DNA of 64,000 nucleotides from Geodermatophilus siccatus (GTDB lineage: Bacteria; Actinomycetota; Actinomycetes; Mycobacteriales; Geodermatophilaceae), in contig NZ_FNHE01000006.1 in NCBI RefSeq assembly GCF_900103785.1, forward strand, positions 124,001-188,000, read 5' to 3'. Shown here piece by piece: positions 42,257 through 50,346 of this stretch. A program made the translations under genes and the position numbers. The notes beneath the pieces were generated by a model. The model was not told where the DNA came from. It was given only the letters and a program-made list of their open reading frames with translations, and searched no databases. Each line of letters starts with the position of its first letter. Within the stretch, counting starts at the first letter, position 1.

Positions 42257-42491
42257 CGGAGCGACAGGAGGCGACCGCGCTGTGCAACCTCCACGGCACG
42301 GCGCACGGGGACACGCGGGGTCGCGCAGCGGACCGGTACCGACGGACGGGCGTGTCGCTCCCGGAGGTCGTACCGTCCGGTGACACGGAGCGGCCGGTGA
42401 CCCCACGGCACCGGCGCAACGCGGAGGTCGAACCCACGGCCGGCGGCGCTCCGGCCGGGCCTGGGCCCGGTGGCACTCCAGTGGAGTCGAC
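42257..42491. other. Leader region of the ANTAR regulator
   Basis: These 235 bases between cobD and the ANTAR gene contain no coding region I can support. TACCGT at 42372-42377 is a possible -10 giving a leader of about 110 bases. No tandem hexaloop hairpins of the kind bound by ANTAR proteins were recognised. Confidence 0.3.
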
Positions 42492-43229
42492 ATGACAGCG
42501 ACCCCTTCCCCCCTCCTGGCCCTCGGCACCGCGTCCCCCACCCGTCCGGCCGCGCAGCCGGCACGCACCCTCTCCGCCCCACGGCGGCTGGCCGGCCGGT
42601 ACCGCTACGACCGGCGCGCCGGCACGTGGACCTGGTCCCCGGAGATGGCCGCGCTGCTCAACCTCGCCCGCAACGCCGCGCGCCCGTGCACCGAGCTGCT
42701 GGTCCACTCGCTGCACCCCGGTGACCGCCCCCGGGCCCTCGACGCCATCGCCGCCGCCTGCACCACCGGTACGCCCTTCGTCCTGCGGGTGCGGCTGGGC
42801 AGCCGGGGCGGGGTGGAGCGCCCCGCCCTCCTCGTCGGCGAACCGGTCGTCGACCCGGCCGGGGCGGTGGACGCGCTCGAGGGCGTGCTGGTCGAGGTCC
42901 CCCCGGAGCCGCGCCCACCGGCGTCCCGGTCGGGCGCGGCCGGGACCGAGGACGACCGGGTGCAGGCCCTGGAGACCGAGGTCACCCAGCTGCGCACCGC
43001 CATGAGCAGCCGGGCGGCGATCGAGCAGGCCAAGGGCATCCTCATGCTGCTCACCAGCTGCGGCGAGCAGGTGGCCTTCGACCTGCTCGCCCACATCTCC
43101 AGCAACTCCCACCGCAAGGTGCGCGACGTCGCGGTGGCCATCGTCGAGTCCGCCGCCGGGCACGCCGGGCTGCCCGAGGACATCCAGGTCCTCATCCGGG
43201 ACGTCTGCCCGCCCCGGCCGCACCACTAG
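42492..43229 (+). CDS. PAS-like/ANTAR domain RNA-binding regulator
   Basis: A 245-residue protein. Residues ~35-135 look PAS-like (YDRRAGTWTWSPEMAALLNL; LHPGDRPRALDAIAAA; VLVEVPP). Residues ~150-235 are an ANTAR domain: coiled-coil lead (VQALETEVTQLRTAMSSRAA), then IEQAKGILML and FDLLAHISSNSHRKVRDVA. ANTAR domains bind paired RNA hairpins to antiterminate. There is no phospho-acceptor receiver, so the PAS-like part is the likely input. It ends at a perfect hairpin terminator. Confidence 0.88.
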   Translation: MTATPSPLLALGTASPTRPAAQPARTLSAPRRLAGRYRYDRRAGTWTWSPEMAALLNLARNAARPCTELLVHSLHPGDRPRALDAIAAACTTGTPFVLRVRLGSRGGVERPALLVGEPVVDPAGAVDALEGVLVEVPPEPRPPASRSGAAGTEDDRVQALETEVTQLRTAMSSRAAIEQAKGILMLLTSCGEQVAFDLLAHISSNSHRKVRDVAVAIVESAAGHAGLPEDIQVLIRDVCPPRPHH

Positions 43230-43234
43230 GGCGC

Positions 43235-43276
43235 CCCGTGCGCCCCCGGGAGACCACCCTCCCGGGGGCGCACGGG
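43235..43276 (+). terminator. Perfect 18-bp stem terminator after the ANTAR gene
   Basis: CCCGTGCGCCCCCGGGAG pairs perfectly with CTCCCGGGGGCGCACGGG around a six-base ACCACC loop, starting five bases after the stop codon. No U-tract follows. Besides termination, it could be an RNA target for the ANTAR protein itself. Confidence 0.8.
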
Positions 43277-43334
43277 ATGATGCCGCTGACGCCGGTGCTC
43301 GCCGGCGGTCCCCGAGCCGAGAGGGGAACGCGGC

Positions 43335-43994
43335 GTGCTCTACCTGGTCGTCCGGTTCCTGCTGCGCCCGTTGTTCCACGTCGTGCTGCGCATGCACGTG
43401 ACGGGGCGGGAGAACGTGCCGGCCACCGGCCCGGTGATCCTGGCCAGCAACCACCTGTCGTTCATCGACAGCATGGTGATCCCCCTGTCGGCGCCGCGCC
43501 GCGTGCACTACCTGGCCAAGGCGGAGTACTTCACCGGCACGGGCGTCGGCGGGTGGCTGACCCGCACGCTGTTCACCGCGCTCGGCGCCATGCCGGTGCA
43601 GCGGCAGGAGTCGCGGGCTGCGCAGGAGGCGCTGGACACCGCGCTGGGCGTGCTGCGCCGTGGTGAGGGCTTCGGCATCTACCCGGAGGGCACCCGCTCG
43701 CGCGACGGCCGGCTGGCCCGCGGCAAGACCGGCGTCGCCTGGCTGGCGCTGACCGCCGACTGCCCCGTCGTCCCCGTGGCCGTGCGCGGCACGGACCGGG
43801 TGCAGCCGGTCGACTCCCGCTGGCCGCGGCCGCACAAGGTGTCGGTCACCTTCGGCGAACCGCTGACGTTCCCCGAGCAGCGCGGGATGGCCCGCAACGG
43901 CCGGGCCCGCCGCGTGGTGACCGACCGGATCATGGAGGCCATCGCCGAGCTCTCCGGCCAGGAGAAGGCCGACTGGGGGCGGCCGCGGGCATGA
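43335..43994 (+). CDS. 1-acyl-sn-glycerol-3-phosphate acyltransferase (PlsC family)
   Basis: A 219-residue acyltransferase that makes phosphatidic acid at the inner membrane. Motif I NHLSFID (HxxxxD), motif II around GAMPVQRQE, motif [13 protein letters not shown] and motif [12 protein letters not shown] are all present. An N-terminal hydrophobic segment anchors it. GTG 43335 has AGAGGGG upstream. Its stop overlaps cobQ (ATGA), an unusual but clear translational coupling of a lipid gene to cobalamin synthesis. Confidence 0.9.
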   Translation: MLYLVVRFLLRPLFHVVLRMHVTGRENVPATGPVILASNHLSFIDSMVIPLSAPRRVHYLAKAEYFTGTGVGGWLTRTLFTALGAMPVQRQESRAAQEALDTALGVLRRGEGFGIYPEGTRSRDGRLARGKTGVAWLALTADCPVVPVAVRGTDRVQPVDSRWPRPHKVSVTFGEPLTFPEQRGMARNGRARRVVTDRIMEAIAELSGQEKADWGRPRA

Positions 43995-45541
43995 GCGGCA
44001 CCGTTGCGCGGCGCCCGGCCTCCGGCGGCGCCCTGCTCGTCGCCGGGACGACGTCGGACGCCGGCAAGTCGCTGGTGACCGCCGGCATCTGCCGCTGGCT
44101 GGTGCGCCAGGGGGTGTCGGTCGCCCCGTTCAAGGCGCAGAACATGAGCAACAACTCGATGGTCACCCCCGACGGCGCGGAGATCGGCCGGGCCCAGGTG
44201 ATGCAGGCCGCCGCGGCCCGCGTCGAGCCCGAGGCGGCGATGAACCCGGTGCTGCTCAAGCCCGGGGGCGAGGACTCCAGCCAGGTCGTCGTCCTCGGCC
44301 GGGCCGTGGCCGACGTGACCGCGCTGTCCTACCGGCCGATGAAGGCCGCGCTGCTGGAGCAGGTGCTGGCCAGCCTCGAGGGCCTGCGCGCGCGGTTCGA
44401 CGTCGTCGTCTGCGAGGGCGCCGGCTCCCCCACCGAGATCAACCTGCGCGCCGACGACATCGCCAACATGGGGCTGGCCACCGCCGCCGGGCTGCCCGTG
44501 GTCGTCGTCGGCGACATCGACCGGGGCGGGGTCTTCCCGGCGCTCTACGGCACGGTCGCGCTCATGCCGCCGGCCGACCAGCGGCTGGTCGCCGGTTTCC
44601 TGGTGAACAAGTTCCGCGGCGACGTCCGCCTGCTCGCGCCCGGGCTGGACCGGCTCACCGCGCTCACCGGCCGCCCGACCCTCGGCGTGCTGCCCTGGCT
44701 GGCCGGCGCGGCGGTGGACGTGGAGGACTCCCTCGGCGTCCCGACCGGCGTCTCCTCCGCCGGCCCGCCGCACGGCGAGGAGGTGCTGCGGGTCGCCGTC
44801 GCCCGGCTGCCGCGGCTGTCCAACTTCACCGACCTCGACGCGCTGGCCGCCGAGCCGGGGGTGCTGGTCCGCTACGCGACCACCCCCGAGGAGCTGGCCG
44901 ACGCCGACCTCGTCGTGCTGCCCGGCACCCGCGCCACCGTCGCCGACCTGGGCTGGCTGCGCGCCACCGGCCTGGCCGACGCCGTCGTCCGGCACGCCGC
45001 CTCTGGCCGGGCGGTGCTCGGCGTCTGCGGCGGGCACCAGATGCTGGCCCGGACGATCACCGACGACGTCGAGTCCCGGGCCGGCACGGTGCCCGGGCTC
45101 GGGCTGCTGCCGGCCGACGTCCGCTTCGCGCCGGAGAAGACCCTCGGCCGGCCGGTGGGGACGGCGCTGGGGCAGCCGGTGCGCGGTTACGAGATCCACC
45201 ACGGGGTGGTGACCGTGGACTGGCTCTCCTCCGACCTGCCTGCCGAGCCCTTCCTCGACGGCGCCCGGGCCGGGTCGGTCTTCGGCACCACCTGGCACGG
45301 GGCCCTGGAGGGCGACGGCTTCCGGCGCGCGTTCCTCGCCGAGGTCGCCCGGGTGGCCGGACGGCGGTTCGTGGCCGCGCCGGACACCGAGTTCGCGGCC
45401 GTCCGCGAGCGGCGGCTGGACGCCCTGGGCGACCTGGTCGCCGAGCACGCCGACACCGACGCGCTCTGGCGGCTGCTCGAGGACGGCGTCCCCGACGGCC
45501 TGCCGGTGCTCCCGCCCGGGGACGCGCTCCGCCCCCGCTGA
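43991..45541 (+). CDS. cobQ: Cobyric acid synthase (glutamine-hydrolysing)
   Basis: A 516-residue amidotransferase that amidates b, d, e and g side chains of adenosylcobyrinate a,c-diamide. The N-terminal dethiobiotin-synthetase-like domain has [20 protein letters not shown] and [13 protein letters not shown]; the C-terminal glutaminase has nucleophile Cys in [12 protein letters not shown] and His in GYEIHHG. Length is normal. It is the terminal gene of a plsC-cobQ unit. Confidence 0.95.
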   Translation: MSGTVARRPASGGALLVAGTTSDAGKSLVTAGICRWLVRQGVSVAPFKAQNMSNNSMVTPDGAEIGRAQVMQAAAARVEPEAAMNPVLLKPGGEDSSQVVVLGRAVADVTALSYRPMKAALLEQVLASLEGLRARFDVVVCEGAGSPTEINLRADDIANMGLATAAGLPVVVVGDIDRGGVFPALYGTVALMPPADQRLVAGFLVNKFRGDVRLLAPGLDRLTALTGRPTLGVLPWLAGAAVDVEDSLGVPTGVSSAGPPHGEEVLRVAVARLPRLSNFTDLDALAAEPGVLVRYATTPEELADADLVVLPGTRATVADLGWLRATGLADAVVRHAASGRAVLGVCGGHQMLARTITDDVESRAGTVPGLGLLPADVRFAPEKTLGRPVGTALGQPVRGYEIHHGVVTVDWLSSDLPAEPFLDGARAGSVFGTTWHGALEGDGFRRAFLAEVARVAGRRFVAAPDTEFAAVRERRLDALGDLVAEHADTDALWRLLEDGVPDGLPVLPPGDALRPR

Positions 45542-45625
45542 GCCCGGCCGACGAGGGTGCGGGAGGCGGTTGACCCGTCTCCCCCGCCGGATGGAGACTC
45601 CCCTCCTCGCGGAGGGAGCCCGGCG

Positions 45626-45769
45626 ATGTCGTGGGACCTCGGGGGGTGCTACGCCGAGACCTGCTCGTGCGAGCTCATGTGCCCGTGCGACCTCTCCTCC
45701 GGCCACGGTGCGACCTACGACTGGGGCAGGACCGGTGTCTCGACCGCCGAGTTCCCCTGGGCCGCCTGA
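45626..45769 (+). pseudogene. DUF1326 remnant (47 codons)
   Basis: Reads MSWDLGGCYAETCSCELMCP then CDLSSGHGATYDWGRTGVS. The YAETCSCELMCPC segment is the DUF1326 N-terminal cysteine motif, but full proteins are near 200 residues; here the middle is missing and a short FPWAA end follows. A normal ribosome site GCGGAGGGAG precedes it, so it may still be translated. DUF1326 genes usually precede DUF2182 genes, which is the case here. Confidence 0.6.
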
Positions 45770-45833
45770 CGCGTCGCGCGCCCGGGCGCGGGGACGCACG
45801 CGTGCCGGGGACCTCCGGCCCGCTCTCGCCGCA

Positions 45834-46601
45834 GTGCGGGTCCGGCTGGGACTGGTCCTCCTCCTGTTCGCCCTCGCCGCCGTCGGCTGGTGGTGGAGCG
45901 CCGACCGGATGCGCGGCATGGACGAGGGACCGTGGACCGGCCTCGGCGCGCTGGGCTGGTTCCTCGGCGTCTGGGTCGTGATGATGGCCGCGATGATGTT
46001 CCCGTCGGTCGCACCGACGGTCGCCCTGTACTCCCGCATGACCAGGAAGCGCGCTCCGCTGCTGCCCCTGCTGTTCGCGGCGGGCTACCTGCTCGTGTGG
46101 ACCGGCGCGGGCGTGGTCGCGTACCTGATCGGGTCCGCCGTGGCCCGGGTCTCCGGGGACGTGCTCGCGTGGGACCGGGCAGGCCGGTGGGTCGCGGGCG
46201 TGACGCTCCTGGTCGCGGCCGTCTACGAGCTGACCCCGCTCAAGGACGTCTGCCTCGGCAGGTGCCGCAGCCCGCTGGGCTTCCTGCTCGGTTCCTGGCG
46301 GGACGGCCCGTCGGGCGCGGTGTCGATGGGCGTGAGGCACGGTGCCTGGTGCGTCGGCTGCTGCTGGGCGCTGATGGCGTCGCTGTTCGCGCTGGGCGTC
46401 ATGAGCGTCGCCTGGATGGCCTTGGTCGCCGGTCTGATCGCCGTCGAGAAGACCGTCCCGTGGCGCCGGGTGGCCACCTACGGGACGGCGGCACTGCTGC
46501 TCACCCTCGGCGTGCTCCTGCTCGCCGCGCCCGGCGCCGTCCCGGGCCTCACCGTCCCGGACAGCGGTCCGATGGACGGGATGGAGCCGATGGGCTCCTG
46601 A
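45834..46601 (+). CDS. DUF2182 membrane protein
   Basis: A 255-residue protein with six or seven helices. Diagnostic features: GVWVVMMAAMMFPSVAPTVA in an early helix, the loop YELTPLKDVCLGRCRSPLGF, and MGVRHGAWCVGCCWALMASL. The conserved Met, His and Cys residues suggest metal (copper-like) handling, but the function is not established. The C-terminus is Met/Asp-rich (SGPMDGMEPMGS). GTG 45834 is the only in-frame start close to the first helix. Confidence 0.85.
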   Translation: MRVRLGLVLLLFALAAVGWWWSADRMRGMDEGPWTGLGALGWFLGVWVVMMAAMMFPSVAPTVALYSRMTRKRAPLLPLLFAAGYLLVWTGAGVVAYLIGSAVARVSGDVLAWDRAGRWVAGVTLLVAAVYELTPLKDVCLGRCRSPLGFLLGSWRDGPSGAVSMGVRHGAWCVGCCWALMASLFALGVMSVAWMALVAGLIAVEKTVPWRRVATYGTAALLLTLGVLLLAAPGAVPGLTVPDSGPMDGMEPMGS

Positions 46602-46625
46602 CCGGTCCCCCCTCCTCGGCCGTGC

Positions 46626-47015
46626 TCAGCCCTCGGCGAGCCGGGCCCGCACGTCGTCCGGCCAGGGCGTCGAGCGCCCGTCGGCGATGGCCACGTAGGT
46701 GTTGCGGACGACGCAGCAGACCCGCTCCCCGACGCGGACGGTGAACCGGACCGTCACGCTGGTGCGGCCGACCGCCTCCGTCTCGGCGTCCACCGTGACG
46801 GTGTCGCCCCACCGGGCCGATGACGTCCACTCCAGGGAGCTGGCCTTGACCAGCGGGTCGATGCCGCGGGCGACCAGGTCCTCCCAGGGCAGGCCGCGCG
46901 CCGTCCACCAGTGGTTGGAGGCCTCGTCGGCCCAGGTCAGGTAGTGGGCGTTGAAGACGACGCCCTGCTGGTCGCACTCGACGTACCGGACCGGGGAACT
47001 CCACTGTGCGGGCAC
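46626..47015 (-). CDS. Hotdog-fold acyl-CoA thioesterase (4HBT-like)
   Basis: A 129-residue single hotdog domain. VRYVECDQQGVVFNAHYLTW carries the Asp of the 4-hydroxybenzoyl-CoA thioesterase subfamily, followed by a long helix ADEASNHWW and strands RWGDTVTVDAETEAVG and SVTVRFTVRVG. GTG 47015 has TAGCGT eight bases upstream and no ribosome site, so it is likely leaderless. Substrate chain length is not readable. Confidence 0.86.
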   Translation of the reverse strand: MPAQWSSPVRYVECDQQGVVFNAHYLTWADEASNHWWTARGLPWEDLVARGIDPLVKASSLEWTSSARWGDTVTVDAETEAVGRTSVTVRFTVRVGERVCCVVRNTYVAIADGRSTPWPDDVRARLAEG

Positions 47016-47023
47016 GGAGGGGC

Positions 47024-47042
47024 ACGCTAGCCGGGCTACCGT
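47024..47042. promoter_or_regulatory. Interlocked divergent leaderless promoters
   Basis: TAGCGT on the minus strand (47024-47029) serves the thioesterase, and TACCGT on the plus strand (47037-47042) serves the PPOX gene. The start codons lie 8 and 6 bases beyond. Each -35 position would fall over the other gene's start, so the two promoters should compete for polymerase. Confidence 0.45.
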
Positions 47043-47048
47043 GCACCC

Positions 47049-47648
47049 GTGGACACCGCTCCCGACGTCCTGGCGGGGTATCGACCGCCCTCCCAGCTGG
47101 TGCAGGACAAGGTCGTCGACCACCTGGACCGGCACTGCCGGGCCTTCATCGCCCTCTCGCCGTTCGCCACGCTGGCCACGGCTGCTCCCGACGGCTGGCC
47201 GGACGTCTCCCCGCGGGGCGGTGACCCGGGGTTCGCGAGGGTCCTCGACGAGCGGACCCTCGCCCTCCCGGACCGGCAGGGCAACAACCGGGTGGACAGC
47301 CTCCGCAACACCGTGGGCAACCCGCGCGCCGCCCTGCTGTTCTTCGTGCCCGGCTTCGAGGAGACCCTCAAGGTCTTCGGGACGACGACCCTCGTCGGAC
47401 AGGCCGACCTCGGCGTGGACCTGACCGAGTTCGGCCGCCCGCCTCGGTCGGTGCTCGTGCTGACCGTCGAGCGGGCGTACTTCCAGTGCGGCAAGGCGGT
47501 CATGCGCTCGGGGCTGTGGGACGCCGACCGGCAGGTCGAGCGCTCGACCTTCCCGTCGCTGGGCGAGGTGCTGCGCGACCACTGCGGGCTGAGCACGCCG
47601 CTGCCCGGACAGGAGGAGATGCGCGCCGAGCTGGCGCAGGAGCTCTGA
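47049..47648 (+). CDS. Pyridoxamine-5'-phosphate-oxidase-like flavin protein (TIGR04025-type)
   Basis: A 199-residue split-barrel flavoprotein: PFATLATAAPDGWPDVSPRG, LALPDRQGNNRVDSLRNTVG and ALLFFVPGFEETLKVFG form the FMN site, with ECAYFQCGKA-like VERAYFQCGKAVMRSGLWD near the end. The arrangement matches the MSMEG_1061/DR_2398 class of probable FMN-dependent enzymes. GTG 47049 is leaderless-type. Reaction unknown; F420 binding is not excluded. Confidence 0.85.
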   Translation: MDTAPDVLAGYRPPSQLVQDKVVDHLDRHCRAFIALSPFATLATAAPDGWPDVSPRGGDPGFARVLDERTLALPDRQGNNRVDSLRNTVGNPRAALLFFVPGFEETLKVFGTTTLVGQADLGVDLTEFGRPPRSVLVLTVERAYFQCGKAVMRSGLWDADRQVERSTFPSLGEVLRDHCGLSTPLPGQEEMRAELAQEL

Positions 47649-47679
47649 CCGTGTCGGTGGCCCGCCCTATCGTCCGCGC

Positions 47680-48105
47680 ATGGCCACCGACGTCCAGATC
47701 GTGATCGACTGCGCCGACCCGCACGGGTTGGCCGACTGGTGGGCCGAGGTCCTCGGGTGGCGGGTCGAACCGCAGGACGAGGCGTTCATCCGCCGCGTGG
47801 TCGCGTCGGGGGCGGCGACCGAGGCGGACACCACCACGCACCGCGGCGCGCTGGTCTGGCGCTCGGGTGCGGCGCTGAACTCGCCCGACCCCGGCCGGCC
47901 GCGGGTGCTCTTCCAGCAGGTCCCCGAGGCCAAGACGGTCAAGAACCGCGTGCACCTGGACGTGCACGTGGGCGCGGATCGGCGGGAGGACGAGGTCGCC
48001 CGCCTGCTGGCGCTCGGGGCGACCGAGCTGTACCGGGCCTCGCAGGGCCCGTTCGAGTGGGCCACCCTGGCCGACCCCGAGGGCAACGAGTTCTGCGTCG
48101 CGTAG
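47680..48105 (+). CDS. VOC/glyoxalase-like domain protein
   Basis: A 141-residue protein of two beta-alpha-beta-beta-beta units: VQIVIDCADPHGLADWWAEVLGWRV at the start and KNRVHLDVHVG ... WATLADPEGNEFCVA at the end, the typical actinobacterial glyoxalase-like form. Some metal positions (His 96 area, Glu 137) are kept. ATG 47680, 31 bases after the PPOX gene. Could be an antibiotic-binding or detoxifying protein; unassigned. Confidence 0.85.
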   Translation: MATDVQIVIDCADPHGLADWWAEVLGWRVEPQDEAFIRRVVASGAATEADTTTHRGALVWRSGAALNSPDPGRPRVLFQQVPEAKTVKNRVHLDVHVGADRREDEVARLLALGATELYRASQGPFEWATLADPEGNEFCVA

Positions 48106-48140
48106 CGCACGGGGCCTGCCCGCGACGGGGCCGGCGAGCG

Positions 48141-49421
48141 TCACCCCGGGGGGAAGATCCGCACGGTGCCGAACTGGCCGTCGTAGCCGGGCTCGACGTC
48201 CACCTCGCCGGCGCGCACCCGGCCGATCCCCTCGGCCACGCGCGCCCCGGCGGAGGCCTCGACGTCGGCGAGGGGTGCCTCGGTGAGCACCGACAGCTCG
48301 TCGCCGAGGGCCTCGAGCAGCCGGGCGCGCGCCGCGGTCACCCGCTTGGCGGCCGGCCGGACGCCCAGAGCCGCGGCCAGCACCTCGTCCAGCGGCACCA
48401 GCGACCGGAACCCCGGCGCCCCGTCCGGCCGCGCACCGACCGGGCGGTCGGCGAGCTCCTCGACGCGCGACAGGACCCCGACCGTGACCGGCTTGCCGCA
48501 CACGGGACAGCGCCCACCGGCGGCTGCCCGCTGCGCCGGTGTCATCCGGACGCCGTGCTCGCGGTGGCCGTCGAGGTGGTACTTGCCCTCGGCCGGGTGG
48601 AACTCGACGGTGTCGGCCAGCCGGGTCACCGCGGCCGCGCGTTCCCCGGCGCGGTCGGGGGCGCCGGTGCGGAAGGCCTCGCGGATGCCGGGGTAGGACA
48701 GCTCCCCCTCCAGGCGAGTGGCCTCGCGGGCGATCGTGCGTGGCCCGTGGGCGTCGGAGCTGGACAGCAGCGCCACGGCATCCAGGGAGCTCACCCGCCA
48801 GCACATGGCCGGATCGGCGGACAGGCCCGTCTCGGCCGCGAGGACCTGCGGGGTCAGGTCCCCGAAGCACTCGGCGAGGGAGTCGAAGCCGGACCTCGAC
48901 CCCAGCGCGCCGAACCACGGCGTCCACACGTGGGCGGGCACGACGAGGGCGGTCGGCTCCACCGCGAGGACCAGCTCGGCGACGGCCTCCGCGCTCAGCT
49001 GCAGCGTCGGGCGCCCGTCGACGCCGAGGTCGGCACCTCGCTGCGCCAGCGCGCCGTTGACAGCGGCCGCGGCCTGCAGGCTCGGCAGCACCACGAGGAC
49101 GTGGATCCGTCGCGCCCGACCTGCCTGGCGGTAGACGCAGGAGACCTCGACGCTCAGGAGGAACCGGGTGGCGGCGTCCCGGGCGGCCTCGTGGCGGACG
49201 TACAGGCCCTCCTCCGCGGCCGGCACGAGCTGGGTGCTCAGCTCCTCGAACCACGCCGGGTGGGTGAAGTCGCCGGTGCCCATGACGTGCACGCCCTTCT
49301 CCCGCGCGGTCGCGTCGAGCACCGGCAGCGTGAGGTTCCGGGACGTCGCGTAGGCGAAGCGGGAGTGCACGTGCAGGTCGGCGTAGTAGACCGGCGGGGA
49401 CGACGGGGCCACGCGGTCCAC
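48141..49421 (-). CDS. Endonuclease Q-like PHP-domain protein
   Basis: A 426-residue protein. PHP motif I YYADLHVHSRFAYATS, GTGDFTHPAW, the metal Glu in LLSVEVSCVYR, LVVPAHVWTPWFG and LLSSSDAHG make a trinuclear-type PHP site; a zinc knuckle CPVCGKPVTVGVLSRVEELA follows near residue 320. This order and length match EndoQ, which nicks 5' of deaminated bases in archaea and some Bacillus. GTG 49421 or 49412 are possible starts. A DNA-damage role would fit the helicase at 5858, but linkage is absent. Confidence 0.82.
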   Translation of the reverse strand: MDRVAPSSPPVYYADLHVHSRFAYATSRNLTLPVLDATAREKGVHVMGTGDFTHPAWFEELSTQLVPAAEEGLYVRHEAARDAATRFLLSVEVSCVYRQAGRARRIHVLVVLPSLQAAAAVNGALAQRGADLGVDGRPTLQLSAEAVAELVLAVEPTALVVPAHVWTPWFGALGSRSGFDSLAECFGDLTPQVLAAETGLSADPAMCWRVSSLDAVALLSSSDAHGPRTIAREATRLEGELSYPGIREAFRTGAPDRAGERAAAVTRLADTVEFHPAEGKYHLDGHREHGVRMTPAQRAAAGGRCPVCGKPVTVGVLSRVEELADRPVGARPDGAPGFRSLVPLDEVLAAALGVRPAAKRVTAARARLLEALGDELSVLTEAPLADVEASAGARVAEGIGRVRAGEVDVEPGYDGQFGTVRIFPPG

Positions 49422-49448
49422 CTACCCCGTTCCGCCGCGGGCCCTCCC

Positions 49449-49646
49449 TCAGCCGACGCGCAGGTCGCGGGCGAGCCTCCGGTAGGCGACGGCGCGTTCG
49501 GCGAGCGCCCGCCGGCGCCCGTGCCGGCTGCGGCGGTCGGTGCCCAGGTAGCGGGCGTCCTCCACGAGCTGGAAGGCGGCGAGCACGCTCGCCTTCACCT
49601 CGCGCCCCCGTGGCTGGGCAGGGGGAATCGGCTCGGCCGAGGTCAT
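49449..49646 (-). CDS. Small basic helical protein, unknown
   Basis: A 65-residue protein: hydrophilic start MTSAEPIPPAQPRGREVKAS, then a helix VLAAFQLVEDARYLG and a very basic helical end (RRSRHGRRRALAERAVAYRR). ATG 49646 is preceded by GAGAGGGGG. It is divergent from the MazF-like gene but not acidic as MazE antitoxins are. No family recognised. Confidence 0.5.
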   Translation of the reverse strand: MTSAEPIPPAQPRGREVKASVLAAFQLVEDARYLGTDRRSRHGRRRALAERAVAYRRLARDLRVG

Positions 49647-49744
49647 GGCGACCCCCTCTCCCGGGGACGCCTCTGCACAGCCCCCGTGCGCACATGGTGC
49701 CCTGACCTCGGCAGTTCCAACCGTGCTCGTGTCCGATCGACACC

Positions 49745-49804
49745 TGTGTGTCACACGGGACACCCCGCACGCACCACCCGTCCCACCCGTGTCACCCGTA
49801 CCGT
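49745..49804 (+). promoter_or_regulatory. MazF/PemK-like promoter with triple CACCCGT repeat
   Basis: TACCGT (49799-49804) precedes ATG 49812 by seven bases, without ribosome site. Three CACCCGT words at exact 9-bp spacing (49775, 49784, 49793) lead into the -10, and a GTGTG-T-CACAC palindrome lies further up (49745-49755). These look like regulator-binding sites. Confidence 0.4.
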
Positions 49805-49811
49805 GCCCGGC

Positions 49812-50342
49812 ATGGCCGGACCCTCTCTGCCCCGGGTGCTCAGGTCGCTGCTGCGCGCAGTGCTGCGGCCCGCCCCTCCCGCCCCTCCCTCGCCGGCCGG
49901 CCCTCGACGGGAGGCGCCGGCCGGGCGGAGCGTGCGCGACCTCCCCGGCGGGCTCGACGGCGTCGAGCTCGTCCACCGCCCGGAGGACGACGGCGAGCCG
50001 GACCCCGGCGAGGTCGTCTGGGCGTGGGTGCCCTACGACGAGGGCGACGGCCGCGGCAAGGACCGTCCGGTGCTCGTCGTCGGCCGCCGCGGCGCGGACC
50101 TGGTCGGGCTCGTGCTCTCCAGCCAGGACCACGACCGGGACGCCGCCGACGAGGCCCGGTACGGCCGCACGTGGATGGACGTCGGCCGCGGCGGCTGGGA
50201 CCCGCGCGGGCGGCCCAGCGAGGTGCGCCTGGACCGCCTGCTGCTCCTGCCGCCCGGCTCGGCCCGCCGGGAGGGCGCGGCGATCGGGCGCGCGGTCTTC
50301 GACGACGTGGTCGCAGCCCTGCGCCGCGTGCAGGGCGGGTGA
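49812..50342 (+). CDS. MazF/PemK-family toxin-like protein without adjacent antitoxin
   Basis: A 176-residue protein. An N-terminal ~60-residue Pro/Arg-rich extension precedes a PemK/MazF SH3-like barrel: PGEVVWAWVPYDEGDGRGKDRPVLVVGR, LVGLVLSSQDHD, EVRLDRLLLLPPG. The conserved Arg after GKD (toxin active-site loop) is present. No small antitoxin gene precedes or follows it; the next gene is convergent, four bases away. Actinobacteria have many such solitary proteins, so ribonuclease activity is only probable. Confidence 0.78.
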   Translation: MAGPSLPRVLRSLLRAVLRPAPPAPPSPAGPRREAPAGRSVRDLPGGLDGVELVHRPEDDGEPDPGEVVWAWVPYDEGDGRGKDRPVLVVGRRGADLVGLVLSSQDHDRDAADEARYGRTWMDVGRGGWDPRGRPSEVRLDRLLLLPPGSARREGAAIGRAVFDDVVAALRRVQGG

Positions 50343-50346
50343 CCCG

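Noticed and set aside
49449-49646. MazE-type antitoxin for the MazF-like protein
   Set aside because: It is divergent, strongly basic and lacks an AbrB or RHH fold signature.
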